Shown: positions 14,201 to 24,332, numbered from the stretch's first letter. The stretch: DNA of 64,000 nt from Heterotrichella gracilis (GCA_032358255.1 JAULBX010003777.1:62001-126000); one strand, 5' to 3'. Notes: generated by a model from the sequence alone, not told the origin. A program made the numbers and translations.

Positions 14201-15203
14201 TTATTCACCGACAGTCAAGTGGCGTTTGGTGCAAATGGTGGCAAACGTCATGTTGTGCTGTCTTTTGCTACATGGTGCTGCCAAGTTCCAATTGGATATT
14301 CAATGCAGCTGGCTTGGCTATTCTCGAATTTCCAGACGTGACATCATTTTTTTGTATGAGCGCAACTGCAGGTGGGAATGTGATGATGGCGCCATGGTTA
14401 TTTGCCTGCCCTGCAATGCCTCCCCTGATGCGCCAACCACCACAGCGGCAGACTGCACGGCGCATGGGTGTGTGGATGGCAAGGGCTGCAGCAGGTGCCC
14501 GGTGGGATACGTGCACTTCCCCGCCAATGCTGACTCCGGCAAGTGTGACCCCCCAGTCTGCACCAAATGTTCTGTGCTAGGAATGGGCTGCACCGACTGT
14601 GATGCTAGCAAGGTAAGTGGATGTGGCCATTTGAATGCCACAGTGGTGGCGCAGTGCGACATTTAGGTGAACATATGGGAAGAAAGTGTTGGTAGGGTAC
14701 CTACGTCTATCTGAAAGAGAAACCCGCTGAATGCTATAGCTATAACTAGGCAGTATTTTAACGTGTGCTGCTGCAAAAAACAATGTGTATGCATGCATGC
14801 CATGGACAACCTGTTAGGCCCAGGAGATGCATGGCAATGGTTTCAGCAACGCCATGCAAATAGTAACATTGGTTCTGTGTCTGTCAGGGCTGCAAGATCT
14901 GCCCCAAGGGATACTACAAGATGCCAGGCACTCCCACCACTTGTGCCCCCATGCCCCACCGGCTGCCAAAAGTGCGTGGATGGCAAGGGCTGCACCAGCT
15001 GTGCACTAAATTTCTTTCCATCAGAGGGCTTTGATGGCAAGAACAACGAGGTGACTCAGTGCAACAGCTGCCCCCTGTACCTGGGCTGCCAGGGCTGCCA
15101 CCCCACCAAGGGATGCCTTACGTGCGCTCCCGGTGAAAAGCTAGCAAGCGCAGGGTCTAGCTTTCCAGGACCACCCAAGCTGATGAGATGCGTAGTGGCG
15201 TAG
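8224..15203 (+). CDS. Cysteine-rich secreted-type protein, copy B (+1 frameshift in last exon)
   Basis: Thirteen exons: 8224-8386, 8551-8645, 9079-9258, 9353-9463, 9869-10043, 10336-10494, 10811-10980, 11493-11842, 12191-12493, 12868-12963, 13284-13477, 14372-14612 and 14888-15203. The first exon reads as a hydrophobic signal-peptide core (LLFLLAVCQVQLGAGEW) followed by CKAGGAGCAQC. No in-frame ATG precedes it after the last stop, so the start codon must lie in an unresolved upstream exon. From 9079 on, exons match copy A one to one in order, phase and most cysteines. About 850 residues in total. The last exon has one extra base near 14951 (after TTGTGCCCCC) compared with copy A. Removing it in thought restores 315 coding bases ending at the same TAG (15201-15203), and the exon as written shifts frame. 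Secretion is predicted from the signal peptide; the role is unknown. Confidence 0.8.
8474..8532. repeat. Tandem duplication of about 29 bp in intron
   Basis: Two nearly identical units (TGATCATGAT followed by C/T and TCTGAAGCCTTACT) lie side by side directly upstream of the second exon of copy B. They are intronic and do not include exon sequence. Confidence 0.8.
8690..8850 (-). mobile_element. Possible tRNA-derived SINE fragment
   Basis: Read on the minus strand, the block contains GGTTCCATCCC, close to a Pol III B box (GGTTCGANNCC). Upstream on that strand is a loosely A-box-like TGGCTCCACAGCTA region. A full tRNA cloverleaf cannot be drawn. It lies in an intron of copy B and is absent from copy A as far as the window shows. 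Weak call. Confidence 0.3.
13521..14160. mobile_element. hAT-like non-autonomous transposon (640 bp)
   Basis: The ends are 13-bp perfect inverted repeats: CAGGGGGTGGGAG at 13521-13533 and its reverse complement at 14148-14160. CAGGGG is a typical hAT terminus. Flanks carry ACGTAGC (13514-13520) and ATGTAGC (14161-14167), a likely decayed target duplication with one mismatch. The interior is AT-rich with C-rich blocks and no transposase frame, so it needed a transposase in trans. It sits in the intron before the 14372 exon of copy B; the matching intron of copy A (5039-5388) is short and lacks it. Confidence 0.6.
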
Positions 15204-16309
15204 CTGGTGGGCAGCGTTGCCCGGGCACACAATGATGGTTGAGCTGCATGCTCAAGGGCGGTCCAACGAATCACCCTTGTGGGCAGATTGGTCAATTGGG
15301 TTATAGTTTTCCGTGCCCCTTTATGTACACATTGAACATTTCGGTTGCTCAGTAACAGTATTTTGGTGTGATTTTACTGCCAGTGTCTGGCAGAAGAGAG
15401 TGCTTACCGATTGAATCCGTCATTATTCTGCCAAAATTTGATGGGATTCCTTTAAACACCGTTGGCAAGCTGTTTCACTGGCCAAGTCTGAGACCACTTG
15501 TACCACCCTCACTTTCCTCCTCCCTACTGGGGATGGGCAACAAAACTCCTCGGTGGCTGTGCTTTACAGCCGCGCAGGGACTTGCGCAACAGTCACTGCC
15601 ACCACTGCTTCCTTATATAGTATACCTAAAAGCTACGCAAAGTGCCTCATTTTCGTATCTTTCTTTATTTGCTGTAACTTGAAGGTTCCTCAGGCACTAG
15701 ATAATTTTTTCAACGAGGAAGTAAGGGAACGCCCACACTGGGGTGACAAGCCAAGTACAATGCACTGCATGGGGTGTGGGGTGTGTTCCACCTGCAGCCA
15801 TTGCCAGACACCAAAACAGCGTTAGCGTGGCACTGCCACATATGATATCTTAATTAAAACATGATGTAATCAAATGCTCTCAAGGCAGCCTGATGTACGC
15901 CTGGATTATTGGATTCCCAGACAGACTCTCCGTTCTCCGGCCACATTGATTGCTCAATGATTCTCCTGGGACAAATCTAGTTGGGGACTGCTATGTCACT
16001 ATGCAGTCATGGTCAGGTAGCGCATTGCCAAGCATATGGCATTAAAGCCTTGAAGTTTGAAAAGCCTCCATACATGTAATTAGTCCTTCCACAGAAAACA
16101 GTTGGATATAGAAAATCATCAGAAGTCCATTCAACCTCAAGGAGAATGAAAACATGGCAAGTACAACAATGATTCACAGTCTCAATGGCAATGCGCCGCA
16201 ACTCAATTTCCTGGTGCACACAATGGCACAATTATCCCAGGACTGTGCCATTTCACGCTTGAAGCAGAACAGATCCCCAATCGTACACTGGCAACACACC
16301 AACTGTGCC
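15204..16309. other. Intergenic, nothing recognised
   Basis: Spacer between copy B and the tail-to-tail gene on the minus strand. Scattered open frames here have no family resemblance or splice-consistent structure. It should contain both 3' untranslated regions. Confidence 0.5.
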
Positions 16310-16615
16310 ACCTAAGTCCCTCCATGTCCTGCCCCCACCTACACCTCACACCGTGCCACCAAGTCCCTGCCAAACACCTCTTCCTCCCTCATCAACCTCT
16401 TCTGCTACACGTCACTTATGCCCATGCCATACACCCTGCTGTCCTCCCCTCCCTCCCCTCCTACACATCGCTTATGTCCCTGCAATACATGCACACCCTG
16501 CCCTCCCTCCATCTCCTCCCCTCCTCCACGCAGTTAATCATTTTCCAACCACCCTGCCCACCCTCCCCTCCTACACGTCGCTAATGTCCCTGCCAAACAC
16601 CTTTCACCTCCCCTC
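16310..16615. repeat. Degenerate tandem array of the NDH2 gene's coding end
   Basis: Immediately 3' of the NDH2 stop codon, the last about 35 coding bases (read on the minus strand: VFGRDISDV-stop) recur at least three more times. Recognisable units contain CTACACGTCGCT or close variants near 16429, 16470 and 16571, separated by C- and T-rich spacers. They are direct copies of the exon edge, increasingly diverged away from the gene. Confidence 0.75.
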
Positions 16616-19600
16616 CTACACGTCGCTTATGTCCCTGCCAAACACCTTGCTCTTGAACCAGTCCCTTGACACCAGGTACTTGTTCTTTGCGCTGATCTGC
16701 ATGTAGGTCTCAATGCCCTTCCAGGAGAAGCCGGCGGCCCAGCCGGTGAACACGCCAGGGGGGCGGTCGCCCATGGCAACCTGGGAAACGGGGAGAGGAA
16801 AAGTAAATGCAGTTGTCGTCTTTCACAAAGGGATAATAAAGGAGGTCTTTACCCTCGTAAAAGGTATAGAAGGGCGCTTGTGAGACGCGTGAGAAATGGC
16901 GCCAATGCAACAATACAAGGCTGGTGGCGATGGCTGCAAAATTTTTCTAGTAATGTATTCACCCACCTGAATGACTGCCTTGTCCGCGCCAATGTACGCA
17001 AAGCTGCCCATGTGGTTGTATTGGAAGGGCTTGGCTTCGGGGGGGATGCCTGGGAAGGTGGGGGTAGGGTTTGGTTAGGGATTGGCTAGGGTTGTACTTC
17101 AGGGGCTTGGCCTCGGGGGGAATGCCCGGATGGGGTCGAACACACACATGCATCCCCACCCTCATCTACCGTCACCCCCACTCGCCCTTTGCATGCTCCA
17201 CACTGCCCATATGATGCTTGTTGCACACCACACACACATATCCCCAAATCCACACCCACACACAAAACCCCCCACCCCCCACTCGCCCTTTGCGTACTCC
17301 TCACTGCCTACGTGGTGCTTGAATAGCCTGGCCAGGAACATGCCCTCTCCCCCTCCCCCACCACACCACACACAATGCCACCCCCCCCACAAAGCTCTCA
17401 TACTTTTACCATTACTTGTCAAATTAAATATATACGTTTTTTATAGCAAGATTTATTTTCTGACTAGAATGCCACCCCTCACCCTTTGCATACTCCTCGC
17501 TGCCCACATGGTGCTTGTTGAACAGCCTGGCAAGGTACCTGCCCTCCTGGTTGGCAACCTGGGCAGTGGCAGGCAGCGAGCGTAGGGTTTTGTCTAGGGT
17601 CGCAAGCTGCGCCTTGAACTGCTCAAAGGTCAGCTCGCCACGCTCCGCCACCTGGCAGGCAGGGGAGGGGATGGGTTAAGAGTCTGGGGTAACCGAGTTA
17701 GGACAAGAGGGGTTTGCAAGCTGCGCCTTGATACTGGGAGCACATGTGACCACATGTGGATATAGTATGGCAGCAGCAACTTGAGGAGGAATTCTGGTTC
17801 AAAGTACATTGGCCAATTTCAGCTCCTTTAATTCACCCATGCTACCCCATCACCGGCAAATCAACCACACGCACCACCACCACACGCATCCAGGTTTTCA
17901 CCGCCACACTGCTTCACCATAGCTGCGTCCTGCTGCCAAATGAGGACTGCGAGTCTATGGTTTAGGGTTTCAGGAAGGTGTAGGGTTTGTTATTTTGGGG
18001 TTATGGTTTCACCGCCACACCTGCTTCACCAGCGCTGCGTCTTGCTGCTCGGTGATTGCTGCTGTGTGCACCTGGCGCGCATTGTCAGGGGCAGCGGGGG
18101 AGGAGGGGGAGGAACCTGCGAGGTGAAGGGGACGCATGGGTTGGTCATATGACACGCAAGGCAGGAGGGGGACTGGCATGCATGTATGTTTCCAAGAAAA
18201 TTGAACCAGGCAATATGGAAAGAAAGTAAGGCCACCATGGGCTAGTGCGCACGTCTATGGGTGCATTGGTGAGGCAGTAGAGGTTTGCTCGAGGAACTAG
18301 AATTGGCTTGGTATTGGTGCATCCACCCACAATTAAGCATATTTACCACAGCCCACACCCCCTGCATATGCCGTGTGCGCAACAATCAACATAAGCGCAG
18401 GCCCTGCACCCTGCACCCTGTCGCCCCCCACACACCTGTGAGTTTGGACCACAGCCCGCCCCCCTGCGCTGACGCTGTGTTCACGATGTTTGACAGGAAG
18501 GTGGACACGTAGTCCTCGCTGCAAGGGAAGCGCTTCTCATACTCGTACAGCTGGGGGTACTTCTCCTTGGCCTAGAGGGTAAGCGGGTGGATGGGGGTTA
18601 GTTGAACATGGTTAGTTGAACATGGTTAGTTGAACAAAGCTAAAAAAATTCATCAGGGCAAAAACACGCGTATTTCACCCCCTGGTAAACTTTTGTTCTT
18701 TTTTCTGGATGAATGAATTTTGCAAATCTTGTAAAAATTAATAATATGACTAGATAAAGTATTTATGAAATTGACCTGAAAATAGAAACCAATTTCCTAT
18801 TTTCAAGAAATTTAAAATTGGAATCTTAATTTCAATTTTAAAAACATTCTTTACAATATTTACAAAATCAAGGATTCATTGTTTTCCTGGCCGGGAAAGC
18901 AAGCCTCCATGCATTGGAAGGATACCCACCTTTCCCATGAGCACCCTTATCTCCTTGCACGACAGCACCCCATTGCCATCGGTGTCCCCATCCAGGAACA
19001 GCTGCTGGGCATGCTCAAGCACCTTCTCCTGCTCAATGGTGGCTGCATCCCCTAGCGCGTAGATGCTGCCGCCGCTCCCCTTGACCCGCAAATAGCCGTC
19101 GGTCTTCAGGCTGCGCATGTGCAGCTGGGCGCCTGCGCAGACGGGGGTTTCAGCCTTAGAAATTTCAGTCGGGTTTCTAAGGTTTTCAATGGGGTTTGGT
19201 AGGGTTGGCAAGGTGTGTTGGCGTTTTTGGCAGGGCTTGGTAGGTCTTGCTAGACATTTTGGCAGGGTTCTGTGTTGTTAGGGCTTAAGCAGGGGTTTGG
19301 CAGGTATCCCCTGCTAAATGCTGCCAGTTTATATGTATAACGTGAGAATCATATCACAATTGATACACAGAGAATCAATTGTGATATGATTCTCACGTTA
19401 TACATATAAACTGCGGTGAAGGCAATTATACCCATCACAGCTCGGATGGCTGTGCAATTCCACCTAGGTCTCTTCTGCAATCGCTTACTGTAGCATAATA
19501 GCTAGGGTTTGCTAAGACCCCTCCTCGTGTATAGAAAACCCCCCCCGTATCAGATGGCCACCATGTCCACCAACCCATGCCCCCCCCCACCGCTCCTCGC

Positions 19601-22574
19601 CTTCCGGCAGCTTGGCCGCCAGCTTCGTTAGGGTTCAAGGTTAAGGGTTTAGAGTTGAGGGTTTTGGACCCGTCTCCACCTCACCTTCCGGCAGCTTGGA
19701 CGCCAGCTTTGTAATGAGCGGGTGCATCTTGATGCCTGTGGCCCACACGCATGTCCCGTAGGGCACCCGCTCCTCCACGTTCTGTGCATTGAGCATCACC
19801 AGGCACTCGGGGTCCACGCGCTGCACCTGCAAGGGGAGCAGGGGGCTAAGGTTGGAACATTTGGTGCCTGGACTGTGGGGGTATAGGGGTCTACGCACAG
19901 GACCTGGAGAAATATCACTGGAGTACTGTTACTGTTAGGGCGGTATATCCTGAGGTGAATGAAATAGACATTATTCTAGGCGGAGGGGAGGAGGGGAGAG
20001 GAAGACGAAGGGCGCCGCACTTGAAAGCCCTGCCCGCCCCCTCCACACAAATCGATGCCACCCACCCCCATGCACCCTCCTAATAAGCAACACGTCAATA
20101 CCCTTAATTAGTTTTTAATTACTCCACCTCAGACTGGCTGATCTGGCGATCATGCATGGACATAACACACAACCGCATGTGGACCCCCAACACCCACACT
20201 CCACCCCCCCCCCACCACCTCACCCTCCTGTTGAGCAGCAGGTCAATCCCCGCTCGTCCAAACTGCTCCGCCGCATACTGGCTGATCTGGCGGTCATACA
20301 TGGACAGCACGTGGTCGAGCATGTCAACCACCTTGATGCGCACATACTTCTGCAGTGAAGGGGGGAGGTGTATGGTGAGCAACCAGGGGAGGAAAGGAGG
20401 CAAGAGCGTTGGAGAGCCGACCGCCAGCTGTCATTCGTGCATGGGGAAGTTTACAGCGAGGGGTGGATGCGTGCATGGTAAGAGGGAGCAAAGGAGGGGG
20501 TGTGTAAGGAACAAGGGAGGAAAGGGGATTAAATGAAGGTGACATAGGTAGGGTTAGGGTTTTAGAGTCAAAGGTTTTACCTTGAGGTTTGGGAACATTG
20601 CCTTGAGGTCCTCCGTGACCAGGTCGTAGATTTCGGCAGCAGTCTCCACACCGGTGGGACCACCGCCAACCTGAAGATGTGAGGGGAGGCAGAGGAGGGA
20701 GGTTGAAACAGGTGGGGAAAAACGCACTACAGTCCATTTAACTTGGTTTTGGCACCCGCCATCCCCCAGCTCTACACACACGCATGCAATGCTCTGATCT
20801 TCAAGCACAGCACGGATCCCCATGACCCACAAATTAATCTCAACAGCGAACTATCACAGCAGTTCCTTTCCCGCCAAATGAGTGGATGGAGAAACTTCAC
20901 ACCACCATACGGTGTCCCAGCCCAGACAGTAATTTTAACCAAAATATAGGCTATTTTCAGGAGGACTTTGATATATCACGATATATTAAAGTCCTGCTAT
21001 TTCCTTAGATTTACAGGAACCCCTCCACCACCCCCACCCCTCCACTTACCACCACAAATGTGAGCAGGCGCTCCTTCTCCGCCACCGATGTTGATGGCAG
21101 GTTTGCAAGCTCAAAGGACTCGGTGATGCGCTGTCGCAGGGCGCGCGCGTGGTCCGCCTCCTTGAGGAAGTACGCGTTGTCCTCCACCCCGGGGATGCCA
21201 AAGGTGTTGTTGATGGAACCAACCTGAAGAGGGAGGGAGAGCAATTCACTTTACAATCAAATCCAGTCGACTTCAGTGATGTCCATATATATACCTATGT
21301 TGTACTTGATAATCCAATCCACACAATTATGAATGGAATTATCGGCACATCCCTCTGCGACGATACCACATCTCCATGCTGCTCTTGGTAGCAAATGGGC
21401 AGAGGACCCAGGTTGGGTGGTGCCCTAGAGTCCTGCTGCGTGTTCAGGGTTTGAAAAGCATCGTGCAGGGTTAGAAAGCAGGATTCTCACCGACCATCAC
21501 CATCACCATCAGGTAAGGATCTAGGATTTTAGGGTTTAGGGTCCTCACCGACACCACCAGCATATCGTACGGCAGCTCAAACTGCTGCTCCTGGTGCATG
21601 TTGCGGAAAGGCTTGGTGTACTTGCACTGCACAACCTTGCGCACAGGGTCGACATCCACGCACTCGGCCTCGTAGTACTGGGCCTGCAGGGGGTGAGGTG
21701 GTGAGGGGGTAGAGGGGGGAGGATATGCAGTTGTAGTGCTGCAAGTAATATGCAATGTAGACATATATGCTGGTGAGGTTATACGGTGGATGTGAGAGAA
21801 CCAGCGGAGAGGCATTAAGGTTCCACCACCCTCCCCTTCCCCCGCGTCATTACATCACCCCCTCACAACACCCCCTTGCTCACCTTCCCCTTGACAATAT
21901 GGCGCACCGCCTCCACGATTGACCTGGGCTCCACAGTGCCCGTCACCGCCCCGGGGAGCAGGGGGGTGTACAGGAAGTAGTTGCGGGGGGAGACAACGGC
22001 AATGTCGTAGCGTGCGGTGCGGCCTGCATGGGAGGATTTAGAGGTCAGAGGGGGTGGGCTCATTTCAGCCTGTCATGTCATTCAAGGACAGTTTAGGGTT
22101 TAGGGTTTAGGGTTTAGAGGTCAGAGGGGGTGGGCTATTGATCACCATCATGCCGTGTCACTCAAGACCAGGCTAGGTCCACAGTCCCAGTCAGCCCGCA
22201 GGGGTTTTGGCGCACTTGCTATCTTGATGTGCTGTCTTGATCTAAAACCTGTGTATTCAACGTCGGCACAGTTGTTTGGCATACAACGTGCTTGGACAGA
22301 CAGCAACAGAGCTTGGGTCAAAACACGCCCTTCGAGCCTTAATTCTTCTTATTTATGGCTCAAACGAGGAGGATAACAGCCAAAACTGTCAAAATCTTGA
22401 GCATGGAGGCAGCGACCCAAACCTGAACCCTAAATCAACCCTACGCATTCCCCCTCAACACCGACCCTGTGTTGTGCTCCTGTCCAGGTTCTTGAGCATG
22501 GATGCCGCGCCCCAGCCCGACCCCAGCACAATCACGCGCTTGCGGTCCTGGGCAGCTGCCTGCTCCATCAGGCG
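16616..22574 (-). CDS. Type II NAD(P)H dehydrogenase module with EF-hand (NDB-like), possibly fused to MPC1
   Basis: Thirteen exons on the minus strand: 22466-22574, 21884-22023, 21549-21683, 21050-21223, 20581-20670, 20224-20349, 19685-19826, 18930-19132, 18436-18571, 18021-18115, 17483-17651, 16967-17049 and 16616-16780 (TAG at 16616-16618). Phases join to an intact frame of 588 codons plus stop. Domains in order: FAD-binding [20 protein letters not shown]; second dinucleotide fold [13 protein letters not shown] with an acidic residue after the next strand (KVVDML), which suggests NADH rather than [13 protein letters not shown]; an EF-hand loop ([12 protein letters not shown]); and the C-terminal FGRDIS typical of plant external (NDB) enzymes. 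Family role: non-proton-pumping oxidation of NAD(P)H with electrons passed to ubiquinone at the inner mitochondrial membrane, Ca2+-modulated when an EF-hand is present. The first exon follows an acceptor in phase 0 and has no targeting peptide. The simplest reading joins it to the MPC1 exon ending at 22933. The donor of the first exon (GTCGGT) is weak. Confidence 0.9.
17085..17340. repeat. Echoes of NDH2 exon edges (one of 16967-17049, two of 17483-17651)
   Basis: 17085-17130 is a diverged copy of the acceptor and first about 30 coding bases of the 16967-17049 exon. 17180-17225 and 17285-17340 are two diverged copies of the last about 50 bases and donor of the 17483-17651 exon; on the minus strand the second reads [17 protein letters not shown]. 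All three lie in the intron between those two exons, in direct orientation, each beside the exon it copies. Confidence 0.8.
17885..17950. repeat. Echo of NDH2 exon 18021-18115 (3' end)
   Basis: On the minus strand this intron segment repeats the exon end QQDAALVKQ and the following GTGTGGCGGTGAAA of the donor region, with a few substitutions and a missing base at the splice site. TTTAGGGTTT-like sequence separates it from the real exon. Confidence 0.8.
19325..19413. repeat. Perfect 40-bp inverted repeat (hairpin) in NDH2 intron
   Basis: Arms 19325-19364 and 19374-19413 are exact reverse complements around a 9-base loop (19365-19373). The arms are AT-rich, unlike the surrounding GC-rich intron. 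Perfection over 40 bp implies recent origin or selection. It could be a palindromic MITE, a fold-back repair product, or a small-RNA precursor transcribed with the host intron. Confidence 0.95.
19595..19640. repeat. Echo of NDH2 exon 19685-19826 (3' end)
   Basis: On the minus strand the block repeats the exon's last bases (KLASKLPEG region) with substitutions. It is separated from the real exon by AGGGTT-type telomere-like sequence (19628-19665). Confidence 0.8.
20117..20165. repeat. Echo of NDH2 exon 20224-20349 (internal part)
   Basis: Minus-strand translation reads [14 protein letters not shown] against [14 protein letters not shown] in the real exon. The copy lies in the following intron about 60 bp beyond the exon, in direct orientation. 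Confidence 0.85.
20962..20995. repeat. Imperfect 15-bp inverted repeat
   Basis: AGGACTTT-G-ATATAT and ATATAT-T-AAAGTCCT flank a CACG loop in the NDH2 intron between exons 21050-21223 and 20581-20670. One mismatched position. A smaller AT-rich hairpin than the one at 19325. Confidence 0.75.
22035..22185. repeat. Direct repeat joined by (TTTAGGG)n in NDH2 intron
   Basis: TTTAGAGGTCAGAGGGGGTG occurs at about 22038 and again at about 22113, each followed by related sequence (TGTCATGTCATTCAAGGACA against CGTGTCACTCAAGACCA). Three TTTAGGG-type units (22091-22118) sit exactly at the junction. This is the clearest case of a telomere-like spacer between two copies of a local duplication. Confidence 0.85.
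22391..22415. repeat. Echo of NDH2 exon 22466-22574 (3' end)
   Basis: On the minus strand GCCTCCATGCTCAAGAT, then TTTGACAG, repeats the exon end GCATCCATGCTCAAGAACC, then TGGACAG. It lies in the intron some 50 bp beyond the real donor. Confidence 0.65.
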
Positions 22575-22815
22575 CTGCGGGGTGGGGGTTTGGGGGTGGG
22601 TGAGGGAGGATGGCATGGGTATGTGTGGGAGGAGTGGGGATGAGGGTGGAGGGTTCCCATCAGTTTCTCAGTTGGGTTCAGGCTGCACAACTTCAATAAG
22701 GTTGTGTGTGGCCGAGTGTTGCTAGAGCATTCCGTAGAAACCTGTCACTCCTGTGCAGCCCTGTTGAGATGGAGCCCTCCTAGAGTTTCACTTGGCTGCC
22801 CTCAGCGCCACCACT

Positions 22816-22873
22816 CCACTGAATGAGCTCCCTATTGACCATCCATCTCCTCAGCAAGTTGAGCGGCACCACT
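22816..22873. repeat. Echo of MPC1 exon 22933-23081 (3' end)
   Basis: Minus-strand translation reads VVPLNLLRRWMVNRELIQ against [19 protein letters not shown] in the real exon. The copy lies inside the intron between the MPC1 and NDH2 modules, preceded by CCCTAA-type sequence. Read onward it meets TAG after a short tail. Confidence 0.85.
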
Positions 22874-22932
22874 CCTTTGGGGTTTACCACATGAGCTAGG
22901 GTTTCACTAGGGTTTTCTTAGGGTTCGCTCAC

Positions 22933-24332
22933 CTCGTCGATGAGGTCCCTGTTGATCCACCACCTCCGCAGCAGGTTGAGCTGCACCACCTCGTTTGACG
23001 CGTGGCACACAAACAGCAGGATGTTGCGCGGCTGGATGGCCAGGGCAAAGCGCATGAACAGTCCGCTGTACACGCACATGGCTGCGGGGGGAGTGGGTGG
23101 GTGGGTAGGTGGGTGGGGTTGGGTGGGCGGATGGGGGATGGAGAGGGCGCGAACAGGGTTGAGAACACATGGCTGTGGCGGGAATGGGGAGTGAGACAGG
23201 CTGGGGTGTAGGGTGGTGGTGGGGAGGGTACACAGCATGAACAGGCCACTGTACACGCACATGGCTACGGGGGGAGGGGGTGGGATGGAGTGGGGTTACA
23301 GAGCCGGGTGGTGAGGCGTAGTGAGAAACTAGAGCATGAAAGTTCGCTATATACACACACCAGTGTTGTGTTGCATGCAACAAAGGGGAAGGGTGGACGA
23401 GGGCATGTTTGGTGCGGGACGAGGGGAGGGCGCAGGGATGGGGGTTGGGGGGTGTGCGCACCTGCCGTCATGTTGGGTGAGATCATCTCGGGGGGCTTGG
23501 TGGAGTCTGCTATGCCCTATGAGGGGGAAAAAGGCGCAAGCGGGTTAGAGGGACGTGGTGGCGAAGTTGAGCAAGACCGTCTGCATGCGCACTGCAGTTT
23601 AGCACTAGGGTTTGAAGAGGGTTCTGTCACGTGGGCGCGGTAGTGCAGGTTGGGTACGGGTAAGTATTAAATGGTGCATGTGCAGCTATGTAAAGAGTTC
23701 CTGCTACAGATCCCGGTGTATACAACGCAGTTCTTAGGTCATGGGTGTGTGGCATGCCCAAGCAATGCGGACAAGGGGGGCTCGAGTACAATAGAGCCCA
23801 ACCTATTGGACATGATAGCATAGTTTGCGCTGTTTGAAACGGTAGGGCTGTGCTTGACAGTGTGCCCAAGTGGCTTTGACCCGTGTGCCAGGTGCAGGGC
23901 ACTCCTATGATTCACCTCTGGGGTTTGTGGGGTTCCAAAGTGTCTGCGGGACTAGGACCCAAGGTACAGCATAACAGACACCCCACCTGGGGCAAACCAT
24001 ATCTAAAGATAGAAGAACCACCAGCTACAACAGTGACAACACTGCCATATAGTTGGATTCCTGTCAAACCCCTTGGCGGGATCTCCACCCCCGCATGCAT
24101 AGGTGGGTCAACCCAGGGTGGGGTTCCCGCTGCACCACAGTTGCCCATGATGCACTACAGGACTTGTGCACCTCTTATGATACCCTATCGTGCTTGCAGG
24201 GGTGATGGGTGGGCAGCTACGCACCGCCAACACGAAACCCCAGTTCGCGACCGGTCCCCAGAAGTGGGTAGTTTTGGGGCCAGTGGGCGACTGGACCCAT
24301 GCTGCAAACTTAGACGCCACCGGTCGACTCAT
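22933..24332 (-). CDS. MPC1: Mitochondrial pyruvate carrier subunit 1 (MPC1) module
   Basis: Three minus-strand exons: 24225-24332, 23462-23516 and 22933-23081. Start ATG at 24330-24332. The 104 codons cover the whole family: [45 protein letters not shown] and [10 protein letters not shown], with the expected membrane segments. MPC1 pairs with MPC2 in the inner mitochondrial membrane to import pyruvate into the matrix. The third exon ends in phase 0 at a good donor (GAG then GTGAGC). Reading into the intron adds only VSEP and a stop, which would give a normal-length 108-residue MPC1. Splicing to 22574 instead gives one 692-residue MPC1-NDH2 polypeptide. Both may occur. Head-to-head with Claspin, whose start is about 990 bp away. 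Confidence 0.93.
23235..23360. repeat. Echoes of MPC1 exon 22933-23081 (5' end), two copies
   Basis: On the minus strand, 23235-23268 repeats the acceptor and MCVYSGLFM coding start, and 23335-23360 is a more decayed version. They lie upstream of the real exon, in the intron, in direct orientation, giving three acceptor-plus-exon-start copies in a row. Confidence 0.75.

Noticed and set aside
16310-16615. CRISPR-like array of regularly spaced repeats
   Set aside because: The repeats are degenerate, irregularly spaced copies of the adjacent coding end in a eukaryotic genome, with no leader or cas genes.
23235-23360. Genuine alternative MPC1 exons
   Set aside because: The copies lose the frame or conserved residues after about 10 codons and have no matching donor; they look like decayed duplicates.
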